Positions 21,259 to 29,163 of a DNA stretch of 64,000 bases are shown here, one piece after another. Origin of the DNA: Geodermatophilus siccatus (GTDB lineage Bacteria; Actinomycetota; Actinomycetes; Mycobacteriales; Geodermatophilaceae); NCBI RefSeq assembly GCF_900103785.1, contig NZ_FNHE01000002.1, forward strand, positions 186,001-250,000, read 5' to 3'. Every line of letters begins with the position of its first letter. Position 1 is the stretch's first letter. The notes beneath the pieces are model-generated. The model worked only from the letters and a program-made list of their open reading frames with translations, searched no databases and had not been told where the DNA came from. A program made the translations under genes and the position numbers.

Positions 21259-22695
21259 GTGAGCCGAGGGCTGGCCGGAGCGGCCTCGCGAGGGGCGCTC
21301 TGGCTCGGGCTGGTCAACCTGCTCAGCAAGGGCTCCCAGGTCGTGGTGACCCTCGCCCTGGGCGTGTTCCTGACCGCCGGCGAGCTCGGGACCGTCACCG
21401 TCACCGTGGCGCTGGTGAACCTGGCCCTGGTCCTGCAGTCGGCCGGCGTGTACGACGTCGTCTCCCGGACCTCCGAGGAGCCCCGCCGGTTCGCGGGGAC
21501 GGTGGCGTCGCTGTCGGTCACCGCCGGCGCCGCCATCGCGCTGGTCACCGCCGCCGCCGCACCGCGGATCGCCGAGGCCGTCGGGGCGCCGGGGGCGACC
21601 GACCTCCTCCGTGTGGCGGTCCTCAGCCTGCCGTTCACCGCCCTCGCCGGGGTGCAGATGGCCTACCTCCACCGCAACCTGGACTTCCGGCGGCGCCTGG
21701 TGCCGGATGCCGGCAGCGCCCTCGCCGGGGCGGCGGTGACCGTCGCGACCGCCGCCCTCGGACTGGGCGAGTGGTCGCTGGTCGCCGGGTTGGTCACCAC
21801 CGCCGTGCTGGCCCCCCTGCTCGGCCTGGTCGTGGGGATCAGGGTGCCGCTGCGCTGGTCGACCTCCCACGCGCGCAGCACCGTGCGGTGGGCGGCGGTG
21901 ACCGGGCCGGGTGCGGTGCTCGGCCTGGTGCTCCTGAACCTGGACTACGTCGTGATCTCCCGTGCCCTCGGGGAGGCCGCGACCGGCGTGTACTCCTTCG
22001 CGTTCCGCATCGCCTTCGTGCCGTACGTCATGGGCGCCGTCGTGCTCGGGGGTGTCGCGTTCCCCCTGTACGCCCGGCTCATGGCCTCGGGTGGAGAAGA
22101 GGCCATGGCCCCGGCCGTGGTGCGCTTCCTCCACGTCCTCGTGGCGACGACCGGCGGGGCCTACACCGCCGTCGCGCTGCTCGCTGACCGGATCGTCGTG
22201 ATCGACCCCCGGTGGGCGGGGTCCGCACCGGTGCTGCGGGTGCTGGCCCTGTACGGCGTCCTGCTCGGGGCCGTGCTGATGGGGCACGAGGCCCTCCGGG
22301 CATCCGGACGTCCGGGGCTGTACCTGCGTGCGCAGGTCGTCCACGTGGTGGTCCTCCTGGTCGCCGCGATCGGCCTGGTGCGGTTCGGGATCATCGGGGT
22401 GGCCTGGGCCCAGGTCGGCGCGGTCGTGGTGGCCACCGCCGTCGTCGGCGGGATGCTCCGCAGCGCAGGGCTGCTGGGGCCGGGCCTCGGCCGTGTCGTC
22501 CTCGCGCCGCTGCTCGCGGCCGCGGCCGCATCCGCTCTGCACGCGGCCGCCGGCTGGGCCGGTCTGCTGCCACCTGCCGACTCCCTGCTCGGCGGTGCGG
22601 TCACCGGGGTCGTCGTCCTGGTGGCGTACTGCGGGGTCCTCGCGCTCGTCGACCGACCGCTGGTCCGCGACCTGCGCGCGGCCGCGGCACGGTGA
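21259..22695 (+). CDS. Polysaccharide flippase (Wzx/MATE-like)
   Basis: The 478-residue integral membrane protein has about 12-14 helices and opens with the typical SRGALWLGLVNLLSKGSQVVVTLALG. It carries VLLNLDYVVISRALGEAATGVYSFAFRIAFVPY in the middle, as in the Polysacc_synt family. It would flip lipid-linked repeat units outward for Wzy. GTG 21259 is chosen because the membrane protein begins there; the gap of 55 bases to the upstream gene lacks a clear ribosome site. Confidence 0.88.
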   Translation: MSRGLAGAASRGALWLGLVNLLSKGSQVVVTLALGVFLTAGELGTVTVTVALVNLALVLQSAGVYDVVSRTSEEPRRFAGTVASLSVTAGAAIALVTAAAAPRIAEAVGAPGATDLLRVAVLSLPFTALAGVQMAYLHRNLDFRRRLVPDAGSALAGAAVTVATAALGLGEWSLVAGLVTTAVLAPLLGLVVGIRVPLRWSTSHARSTVRWAAVTGPGAVLGLVLLNLDYVVISRALGEAATGVYSFAFRIAFVPYVMGAVVLGGVAFPLYARLMASGGEEAMAPAVVRFLHVLVATTGGAYTAVALLADRIVVIDPRWAGSAPVLRVLALYGVLLGAVLMGHEALRASGRPGLYLRAQVVHVVVLLVAAIGLVRFGIIGVAWAQVGAVVVATAVVGGMLRSAGLLGPGLGRVVLAPLLAAAAASALHAAAGWAGLLPPADSLLGGAVTGVVVLVAYCGVLALVDRPLVRDLRAAAAR

Positions 22696-22735
22696 GTGAG
22701 CGCCCGGTGGATCGAGCGACGGAGGGAACCCGACG

Positions 22736-23866
22736 ATGAACAGCGGCCCGGCACGGACCCGGCGACTGGCCTACCTGCTCACCCAGGACCGGGGCGGGCC
22801 GGTGGACGTGACCGTCGAGCTCGCCCTGGCGGCGAGCCGGGTCCCGGGCTGGGAGGTCCGGGTCTTCGGCCCACGCCCGGCCCGGGGTGCCGACCGGGTG
22901 GCCCACCTCCACACCGAGGTGCTGGTCGAGGGGAAGGGGGCCGCAGGTGCGATCCGCCGGGCACGACATCAGCTGTTCGCCTGGCGACCCGACGTGCTGC
23001 ACGCGCAGGACCGCCGCTCGGGCCTGGTCTGCGCCGGCGCCACCTGGAGCGCGCCCCGAGGGGGCCGGCCGGGGGTCGTGGTGCACACCTACCACGGGGT
23101 CCCCGACGACGTGACCGAGTCGTGGTTCCGGGGCGGGCGGGGTGGAGGACCCTCGCGGTACACCCGCACGGTCCTGGCGGCCGACGCGCTCGTGGCGCGA
23201 GCCGTGACCCGCACGGTCGTCCCCGCGTCGTCGATGGGCCGGTTCCTGCGGCAGCGGCTGCGGGTCCCCGCCGACCGCGTGGTGCACATCGACAACGGGA
23301 TGCCCCTGCCTCCGGCCGCCGTCCCCCGCGGGCCGGTGCGGCGGCTGCTGTTCGTCGGCCTGCTCGTGCGCCGCAAGGGCGTGCACCTCCTGCTCGAGGC
23401 CATGGCCCGCGCCGCCCTCCCCCCGGACGTGACGCTGCAGGTGGCCGGTGACGGCCCGGAACGGGCCGGGCTCGAGGCGCTCGCCGCCGGGTCGGGGCTG
23501 CGCGGGCGGGTCGAGTTCCTCGGCTTCCGCAGCGACGTGCCCGCCCTGCTGGCCGAGGCGGACGCGTTCGTGCTGCCGTCGGCGATGGAGCAGCAGCCGC
23601 TGGTCCTCATCGAGGCGCTCGGCGCCGGCAAACCGGTCGTCGCGACCGACGTCGGAGGGGTCGCGGAGATGGTCGCCGGCGCGGGCATCGTCGTCCCGCC
23701 CGGCGACGCCACCACCCTCGCCCGGGCGCTCGAGGAGCTGACCACCGTCGACGCCGCCCAGTGGGGCACGCGGGCGGCGGCCATGGCGAGGGAGAGGTTC
23801 TCCGTGGGCACGGCGCTGGACCGGCACCTGGCGCTCTACACCGACCTCCTGGGGGAGAACTCGTGA
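22736..23866 (+). CDS. Glycosyltransferase family 4 (second)
   Basis: The 376-residue GT-B enzyme opens RLAYLLTQDRGGPVDVTVELALAA. Donor-side motifs are LLFVGLLVRRKGVHLLLEAMARA, AGDGPERAGLEALA and MEQQPLVLIEALGAGKPVVATDVGGVAEMV. The ATG is supported by GGAGGG about ten bases upstream. It is followed by a GTGA overlap with the third glycosyltransferase. Specificity is unknown. Confidence 0.9.
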   Translation: MNSGPARTRRLAYLLTQDRGGPVDVTVELALAASRVPGWEVRVFGPRPARGADRVAHLHTEVLVEGKGAAGAIRRARHQLFAWRPDVLHAQDRRSGLVCAGATWSAPRGGRPGVVVHTYHGVPDDVTESWFRGGRGGGPSRYTRTVLAADALVARAVTRTVVPASSMGRFLRQRLRVPADRVVHIDNGMPLPPAAVPRGPVRRLLFVGLLVRRKGVHLLLEAMARAALPPDVTLQVAGDGPERAGLEALAAGSGLRGRVEFLGFRSDVPALLAEADAFVLPSAMEQQPLVLIEALGAGKPVVATDVGGVAEMVAGAGIVVPPGDATTLARALEELTTVDAAQWGTRAAAMARERFSVGTALDRHLALYTDLLGENS

Positions 23867-24963
23867 CCGTCCACGTCGTCCACGTCGCCCAGCCCACGAC
23901 CGAGGGCGTCGCCCGCTGCGTGGCCGGGCTGGTCCGCCACCAGGTGGCTGCCGGGTTCGAGGTCACCGTCGTGTGCCCGGAGGAGGGCTGGCTGGCGTCC
24001 GAGGCCGTCGCCGGCGGGGCACGGCACGCGTCCTGGACCGCGCAGCGCAGCCCCGGCCCGGTCGTCGTCCGGGAGACCGCCGGCCTGCGCCGGATCCTGC
24101 TGGGACTGCGCCCGTCGCTGGTCCACCTGCACAGCGCCAAGGCCGGGCTCGCCGGCCGCCTGGCGGTGCGCGGGCGGGTGCCGACGGTGTACCAGCCGCA
24201 CGCCTGGTCCTTCCTGGCCGTCCAGGGGCCGCTCCGGCGGGCCACCCTGGCCTGGGAGGTCTGGGCGGTGAGGTGGGCCCAGCGGGTGGTGTGCGTGAGC
24301 GAGGCCGAGTGCCGCGACGCGAGGGAGCTGGGGGTGCCGCTCGACGGCCGGGCCCGCGTGGTGCCCAACGGCGTGGACACCGACCGTTTCCGACCGGGGG
24401 ACCGCGACGGGGCGCGCGCGAGGCTCGGCCTCGGCGCCGGGCCCCTGGCGGTGTGCGTCGGCCGGCTCAGCGAGCAGAAGGGGCAGGACGTGCTGCTCGA
24501 GGCCTGGCCGAGGATCCGGGAGTCGGTACCCGGCGCGTGCCTGGCGCTGGTGGGGGAGGGGCCCTGGCAGGAACGGCTGTCGTCCACCGGCGGGGAGGGC
24601 GTCGTCCTGGTCGGCAACAGCCCCGATCCCCGGGACTGGTACGCGGCCGCCGACGTCGTCGTCGTGCCGTCCCGCTGGGAGGGGATGGCCCTCGTCCCGC
24701 TGGAGGCGGGGGCCAGCGGCCGCAGCGTCGTGATCACCGACGTCGCGGGAGCCCGGGAGGCCGTGCTGCCCGGGACGGGCGCGGTGGTGCCCGCCGAGGA
24801 CCCCGCCGCGCTGGCGGAGGCCGTCGGGGTCCGGCTGCGCGACCGGGCGGCCAGCGACCGCGAGGGTGCCGCTGCCCGGCGCCACGTCGTGGAGGACTAC
24901 GGGCTCACCGCCAGTGGGGCCCGGATGCTCGAGGTCTACGGAGAGGTGCTCAGCGGGTCCTGA
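23863..24963 (+). CDS. Glycosyltransferase family 4 (third)
   Basis: The 366-residue GT-B enzyme opens VHVVHVAQPTTEGVARCVAGLVRHQ. It carries LHSAKAGLAGRLAVRGRVPTVYQPHAWSF and the donor motifs VCVGRLSEQKGQDVLLEAWPRI and WEGMALVPLEAGASGRSVVITDVAGAREAV. Relatives often add the second or third sugar of exopolysaccharide units. It is translationally coupled to the upstream transferase by a 4-base overlap. Confidence 0.9.
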   Translation: MTVHVVHVAQPTTEGVARCVAGLVRHQVAAGFEVTVVCPEEGWLASEAVAGGARHASWTAQRSPGPVVVRETAGLRRILLGLRPSLVHLHSAKAGLAGRLAVRGRVPTVYQPHAWSFLAVQGPLRRATLAWEVWAVRWAQRVVCVSEAECRDARELGVPLDGRARVVPNGVDTDRFRPGDRDGARARLGLGAGPLAVCVGRLSEQKGQDVLLEAWPRIRESVPGACLALVGEGPWQERLSSTGGEGVVLVGNSPDPRDWYAAADVVVVPSRWEGMALVPLEAGASGRSVVITDVAGAREAVLPGTGAVVPAEDPAALAEAVGVRLRDRAASDREGAAARRHVVEDYGLTASGARMLEVYGEVLSGS

Positions 24964-25090
24964 CGGGGGCGCCCCGGATGGGACCGCTGCGGGTGGTCGG
25001 TGTTGTCGACGTAGTCGGTGGACGGTCGTGAGGCGGGCGCGCGGGCAGGGTCACCCCGACGGGGGATCGAGCGGGACGCCCGACCCGTCG

Positions 25091-26350
25091 ATGCCCACCG
25101 GTGTGATCACCTCCTCGAGGACGCGCAGACTGTGGCGATCCGTCGGTGCGGTTCTCTCGGCCGCCCTCGTCGCGATGCCGAGCGCCTCCACCCGCGATCC
25201 GGCTCCGAACGCGTCGGCCTGTCCGCAGCCCGCTGATGCGGCGGACGACCCCGCCGGACGGCGCGGCTTCTGGTACGCCATCGGGGACCGGCCGACCGAG
25301 CAGGAGATCGACGCCGCGGCCACCCGGTACGGGGTCGTGGTCCTCAACCCCTGGGAGACGTGGGCCCTCGAGCGCATCAGGCAGCAGGACCCCTCCGTGG
25401 TCGTGCTCGTGTACAAGGACCTCGCCAGCACGCGCAGCTACCACACCGACCCGCTCCCGCCGGCCGGTGTGCGGTACGGCGAGGCGGATCCGTCCTGGTT
25501 CGCCGTCGACGACGCCGGGGAGCGGATCGAGTGGGACCCCTACCCGGGGCACTGGCAGATGGCGGTGTGGGACCCGGCCTACCAGCAGCGCTGGGTCGAC
25601 AACGTCGTCGCGGAGGTCGTCTCGGCCGGCTGGGACGGGGTCCTCGCCGACAACGACCTGGCGACCCTGCGGTGGTACGACGCAGGCCTGCTCGCCGGCA
25701 CGGCGTCGGCAGCGGAGACCGACGCGCGGCTGCAGGAGGGACTCGACGGCCTGGTCACGCGGGCCGGGCAGGCCCTGCGGGAACGGGGCAGGCTCCTGGT
25801 CCCCAACACCTCGGACGCGCGGCTGCAGGACGGGCGGTGGGACGCGCACGCGGCGTTCGGCGGGGCCATGGAGGAGAACTTCGCGCACTGGGGGACCGAC
25901 CCCGGTGCGGGCTTCCTGTGGGACTGGGGCCGGACCGGCTGGGTGACGCAGACAGGGCAGCTGGCGGGCCCCGGCCTGGCCCTCACCGTGACCCGTGCGG
26001 CCCCCGGGGACAACCGGACCCTGCTGTACGCCTACGCCAGCGTCCTCGTGCGGGGCAACGGCGACGAGTACTGGACCCCGTCGACCACCGCGGCGGGGGA
26101 CTACACCCAGCCGGAGTGGCTGCCCGAGATGGCCGTCGCGACCGGCCCGGCCGCCGCGGATGCGCTGCGTGAGCCGTCCGGCGCCTGGACCCGCAGGTAC
26201 ACGACGGCCTGGGCGGCGGTCAACCCCACCCAGGCGACGGTCACGGTGGTCCCGCCGCGCGGGACGGTCGACCGCAACGGCAAGTCCGTTCGGTCGGTGA
26301 CCCTGCAGCCGACGTCCGGCGTGGTCCTGCGGGTGGAGTGCGGCCGCTGA
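25091..26350 (+). CDS. Secreted putative glycoside hydrolase (GHL15-like)
   Basis: The 419-residue protein starts with a basic N-terminus and a hydrophobic segment (RLWRSVGAVLSAALVAMPSAS), a likely Sec signal. The body looks like a TIM-barrel glycosidase of the hypothetical GHL15 type. The strands VVVLNPWETWALERIRQQDPSVVVLVYKDL and AGWDGVLADNDLATLRWYD place acidic residues at strand ends, and MEENFAHWG is near the active-site side. It closes the exopolysaccharide cluster, so trimming of the secreted polymer is a reasonable inference. The ATG is one of several possible starts; the upstream frame is longer but unconvincing. Confidence 0.65.
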   Translation: MPTGVITSSRTRRLWRSVGAVLSAALVAMPSASTRDPAPNASACPQPADAADDPAGRRGFWYAIGDRPTEQEIDAAATRYGVVVLNPWETWALERIRQQDPSVVVLVYKDLASTRSYHTDPLPPAGVRYGEADPSWFAVDDAGERIEWDPYPGHWQMAVWDPAYQQRWVDNVVAEVVSAGWDGVLADNDLATLRWYDAGLLAGTASAAETDARLQEGLDGLVTRAGQALRERGRLLVPNTSDARLQDGRWDAHAAFGGAMEENFAHWGTDPGAGFLWDWGRTGWVTQTGQLAGPGLALTVTRAAPGDNRTLLYAYASVLVRGNGDEYWTPSTTAAGDYTQPEWLPEMAVATGPAAADALREPSGAWTRRYTTAWAAVNPTQATVTVVPPRGTVDRNGKSVRSVTLQPTSGVVLRVECGR

Positions 26351-26622
26351 GCACCTCGGGCACCGTCCCGGCTGCGGCCGGCAGCGACGTGCAGGTCCCG
26401 GCGTCGGCGAGCGCCGCACGACCGGCCGGCTCTCGGTGGTCCCACCGGTAGCGCACCCCGCCGATGTGAGGCGGGGAGCCTCGGCGCTCTGCGGCCGATG
26501 ACACTTCATCCGTTATCCCCAACATTCGTCCAAAAATTCCCGGGAAATAACCCAACAGCACACCGATCGCAACCCGGACATCCGGTCGACGCGACGAACC
26601 GGGCGGGCGACCATCACCAGCC
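26351..26622. promoter_or_regulatory. AT-richer intergenic region before lysE-like gene
   Basis: The gap is unusually AT-rich for this chromosome between about 26500 and 26560. It holds the dif-directed motif and, 13 bases after it, the perfect 10-base palindrome TTCCCGGGAA (26537-26546), a possible operator. No gene is seen. Confidence 0.45.
26510..26523 (+). repeat. dif-directed motif CCGTTATCCCCAAC, copy 4
   Basis: Exact copy on the + strand, about 1.9 kb left of dif, the closest copy. Confidence 0.75.
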
Positions 26623-27267
26623 GTGGACCTCGTCTCGTCACTGCCGGCCTTCGTGCCGGCCGTGGTGCTCATGTCGGTCTCCCCGGGCCCCGCGATGGCG
26701 TTCGCCATCCGGCGGTCGGCGCTGCGGGGGACCGGCGGGGCGGTACCCGTGGTGCTCGGCCTGGAGGCCGGCCTCTACGTGTGGGCTCTCCTGGCGGGTG
26801 CGGGCTTCGCCGCGTTGGTGACCGCCTCGGAGGTGGCCTACCTGGTGCTCCACGGGGTGGGCGCGGCCGTTCTCCTCGGGCTCGGGATCCAGGCCTGGCG
26901 GACGGCGTGGCGCGAGGGACGGCATCCGGACACGGTGGGGGAGCCGGGGCCGTCCTCGGGCCACCGCCACTGGTGGACGGCGTTCGGCGAGGGCCTCCTG
27001 GTGCAACTGGCCAACCCGAAGGCCGCCGTCCTCGTGATCGCGTTCTACCCGCAGTTCGTCCCGGTGGACGGGCCGGTGTTCGCCACGACGGCGCTGCTGG
27101 GCCTGCTGCAGGTCGGTCTGGAGACCGGTCTCTACCTGGCCCTGGCCGCCGGGGTCGCCCGCGCGGGGTCGTGGTCCCGGCGGCCGCGGATCCGCCGGCG
27201 GCTCGAGACCGTCAGCGGGACCGTGCTCGTGGCCCTCGGGCTGCGGGTCGCGTTCGCCAGCCGCTGA
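26623..27267 (+). CDS. LysE-family exporter
   Basis: The 214-residue membrane protein has the LysE/RhtB pattern: FVPAVVLMSVSPGPAMAFAIRRSALRG at the start, then about six helices, and LLVQLANPKAAVLVIAFYPQFV in the middle. Members export amino acids such as lysine, homoserine or threonine. The substrate here is unknown and no LysG-type regulator is adjacent. GTG 26623 is the only start that keeps the first helix. Confidence 0.85.
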   Translation: MDLVSSLPAFVPAVVLMSVSPGPAMAFAIRRSALRGTGGAVPVVLGLEAGLYVWALLAGAGFAALVTASEVAYLVLHGVGAAVLLGLGIQAWRTAWREGRHPDTVGEPGPSSGHRHWWTAFGEGLLVQLANPKAAVLVIAFYPQFVPVDGPVFATTALLGLLQVGLETGLYLALAAGVARAGSWSRRPRIRRRLETVSGTVLVALGLRVAFASR

Positions 27268-27273
27268 GGCCGG

Positions 27274-27636
27274 TCATCGCGTGGTGGTCAGGTTGACCGC
27301 GTTACCGTCCGGGTCTCGCACGTGGGCGACGCGCTGGCCCCACGGCATGTCGTTGGCCGGCGCCGGCGCCTGTCCGCCGTGGGCCTCGACCCGGTTGAGG
27401 GCGGCGTCGACGTCGGGCACCTCGATGCTGAGCAACACCCGGCCCGCCGGCGCCCCCTCGACCGATCCGTCGGAGACGATGCCGAGCTCGGAGTCGCCGA
27501 CGCGCAGGCCGAGGTAGAACGTCGGTCCCTCGTCGGGGGTCCGGCTGGTCTCCGTCGCGCCGGCGACGCCGGTGTAGAAGTGGGCCAGGCGCTCGAGGTC
27601 GTGCGTGACGATCATCGGGGTGACGCTGCTGGGCAC
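27274..27636 (-). CDS. VOC-family (glyoxalase-fold) protein
   Basis: The protein is 120 residues from GTG 27636, chosen because AGAGG lies a few bases upstream; a longer frame to 27738 has no family similarity. It shows the two beta-alpha-beta-beta-beta modules: TPMIVTHDLERLAHFYTGV and VRDPDGNAVNLTTT at the end. Candidate metal ligands are His in the first module and Glu in VLLSIEVPDVDAAL. Function is unknown; the group includes dioxygenases, glyoxalases and antibiotic-binding proteins. Confidence 0.8.
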   Translation of the reverse strand: MPSSVTPMIVTHDLERLAHFYTGVAGATETSRTPDEGPTFYLGLRVGDSELGIVSDGSVEGAPAGRVLLSIEVPDVDAALNRVEAHGGQAPAPANDMPWGQRVAHVRDPDGNAVNLTTTR

Positions 27637-27743
27637 GGGGTTCCTCTCGGTCGGGACGTCGAGGGGTGGACCATCTCGCACCGGGGAACTCATCGGTGCG
27701 CAAGTGTCACGTGACGAAATGGGTGACGACCGGACCATCGGCG

Positions 27744-27771
27744 TTGACTTAGTCCGGCTTGGTCATACTCT
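27744..27771 (+). promoter_or_regulatory. Promoter of the toxin-antitoxin operon
   Basis: TTGACT (27744-27749) and TACTCT (27766-27771) are separated by 16 bases and the ATG of the antitoxin lies 6 bases after the -10. This is a near-consensus promoter giving a leaderless mRNA. Confidence 0.7.
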
Positions 27772-27777
27772 GGGTGC

Positions 27778-28023
27778 ATGGCGACGACCGTCAACGTCCA
27801 CGAGGCGAAGACCCACCTCTCGCGGCTCCTCGAGGCCGTCGAGGCGGGGGAGGACGTCGTCATCGCCCGGGCCGGCAAACCGATCGCCCGGCTGGTGCCG
27901 GCCGGCGTGCGGACCGAACCGCGGACTCCTGGAGCCTGGCGGGGCCAGGGGTGGATGGCGGACGACTTCGACGAGACGCCCGAGGAGCTGATCGCCGCCT
28001 TCCGCGGTGACGCCGACTCGTGA
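27778..28023 (+). CDS. Phd/YefM-type antitoxin
   Basis: The 81-residue protein reads TTVNVHEAKTHLSRLLEAVEAGEDVVIARAGKPIARLVPA, the standard Phd fold that binds operator DNA through its N-terminus. The rest is a flexible, acidic toxin-binding tail (MADDFDETPEELIAAF). It overlaps the toxin gene by 4 bases (GTGA). Autoregulation with the toxin is expected for the family. Confidence 0.92.
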   Translation: MATTVNVHEAKTHLSRLLEAVEAGEDVVIARAGKPIARLVPAGVRTEPRTPGAWRGQGWMADDFDETPEELIAAFRGDADS

Positions 28024-28394
28024 CGCTGCTGCTGGACACGCACGTCCTGCTGTGGTGGCTGTTCGGCGACCCGCGGCTGACAGCGACGATGCGGGAGGCG
28101 ATCGCGGACCCGACGTCGACGGTCCTGGTGTCGGCGGTGACGGCGTGGGAGATGGCGATCAAGGCCGCGGTCGGCAAGCTCGCCGTTCCTGATCACCTGA
28201 CCCAGCAGTTGCGTCAGGAGGGTTTCGACGCGCTGCCGGTCACCGTCGAGGACGGCCTGGCGGCGGGCGCGCTGCCGAGGCACCACAGCGACCCGTTCGA
28301 CCGCATGCTCATCGCCCAGGCCGCGCGCCGGCGATTCGTCCTCGTCACAGCAGACCGTCGCTTCGCCGACTACGACGTGACGACCCTGTCGTGA
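28020..28394 (+). CDS. vapC: PIN-domain ribonuclease toxin (VapC)
   Basis: The 124-residue PIN protein carries the acidic metal site: Asp in LLLDTHVLLWW (residue 6), Glu in SAVTAWEMAIK, Asp in HHSDPFDRMLIAQA and Asp in LVTADRRFADY. Such toxins cut specific RNAs when freed from the antitoxin. GTG 28020 is coupled to the antitoxin stop. The stop codon is only 32 bases from the dif-like site, an unusual address. Confidence 0.93.
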   Translation: MTLLLDTHVLLWWLFGDPRLTATMREAIADPTSTVLVSAVTAWEMAIKAAVGKLAVPDHLTQQLRQEGFDALPVTVEDGLAAGALPRHHSDPFDRMLIAQAARRRFVLVTADRRFADYDVTTLS

Positions 28395-28426
28395 CCAGGT
28401 CGGACGGGGGATCTCACCGCCGAGCA

Positions 28427-28454
28427 ACTTGACATAATGTGCATTATCGGCGTT
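28427..28454 (-). other. dif: dif, chromosome-dimer resolution site (XerC/XerD target)
   Basis: On the + strand the site reads ACTTGACATAA (XerD arm, 28427-28437), TGTGCA (central region) and TTATCGGCGTT (XerC arm, 28444-28454). On the - strand it has CCGATAAT followed by ACATTATGTCAAGT, the pattern I recall as the actinobacterial dif consensus. The arms ATAATG/CATTAT form the expected partial palindrome. Gene orientation and a polar motif both switch around this point. No xer gene is in the window. Confidence 0.85.
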
Positions 28455-28898
28455 GGCGCCGATGGCGAACAGGGGCTGCGGACGCCAGCCGGTCCGACCG
28501 GCACTCGGACCGGCCAGAACGGCGTCCTGCGGTGGCCGGCGTCGTCTCGTCGCCTCGCGTGCCGGCACGGCGCCGGCCGACCCGGCACGGCGCCGGACGA
28601 CCGCGTCGACGCAGCAGCTCGGCGACCCGTCCGACCGTCGTCCTGCTGACGCCGGTGCGCCGTCCGGCTCGTCCGGTCGGTCCGATCGCCACCTCGACTC
28701 CTCGTCCCGACCCCTCGTCGGCCCACCCGATCCGCGGTGCCGACCCGCCGGCCGGCACCGCGCCGGCGACCCTCGCCGCCCTCCCGGTCACCACTTCCCC
28801 GGGCGGTCACCCGCGGGTATTTACGTCACTGTGACGGAAAGACGGACGGGGCGCTGTTCGACGGGCGCACTGCGCGACGGCTGCCTAGGGTCGGAGAC
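28455..28898. other. Non-coding stretch beside dif
   Basis: About 440 bases without a convincing gene. It holds a 15-base direct repeat CCGGCACGGCGCCGG (28562-28576 and 28582-28596) and, near its end, the palindrome CGTCACTGTGACG (28825-28837), a possible operator for the next gene. Confidence 0.45.
28886..28891 (+). promoter_or_regulatory. -10 element, leaderless start of small lipoprotein gene
   Basis: TAGGGT lies 7 bases before ATG 28899. Confidence 0.55.
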
Positions 28899-29144
28899 AT
28901 GCAACTCCGACGCCCGATCGCCGCACTGATGACCGCCTTGGCGCTGTTCGGAGGCGGTGCGACGATGACCGCCTGTCAGGCAGCCGGGCAGGACCAGAAC
29001 GACGGCAGCACCGACGAGAACAACCCGCCGAACGTCGAGACCAACGACGAGTCGGACCCGTCGCAGGACAACGTGCCCGACCTGTCCGACCCCGAGGACG
29101 GCGTCGAGCAGGGCAACAGCAACGACGACGCCGACGACGGCTGA
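28899..29144 (+). CDS. Small acidic lipoprotein, function unknown
   Basis: The 81-residue product has a lipoprotein signal: RR near the start, the hydrophobic run PIAALMTALALFGGGA and a lipobox-like MTAC with Cys at residue 26. The mature part is almost entirely Asp, Glu, Asn, Gln, Ser and Pro, with no folded domain visible. It is probably exported and lipidated, then acts as an acidic, disordered surface tail. I recognise no family. The ATG is fixed by a -10 element 7 bases upstream. Confidence 0.7.
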   Translation: MQLRRPIAALMTALALFGGGATMTACQAAGQDQNDGSTDENNPPNVETNDESDPSQDNVPDLSDPEDGVEQGNSNDDADDG

Positions 29145-29163
29145 TCCGCCCGGGCCGGTGCGG

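Noticed and set aside
27274-27738. Longer VOC reading frame starting at 27738
   Set aside because: The extra N-terminal 34 residues show no family similarity and the shorter GTG has an AGAGG site.
28562-28596. Direct repeat CCGGCACGGCGCCGG considered as an att or iteron site
   Set aside because: Only two copies, 20 bases apart, and no integrase or replication gene nearby.
28444-28794. Minus-strand open frame with a helix-turn-helix-like segment (TGVSRTTVGRVAELL)
   Set aside because: The rest is arginine-rich GC noise, no ribosome site or -10 was found, and it runs into dif; it could be a remnant but support is too weak.
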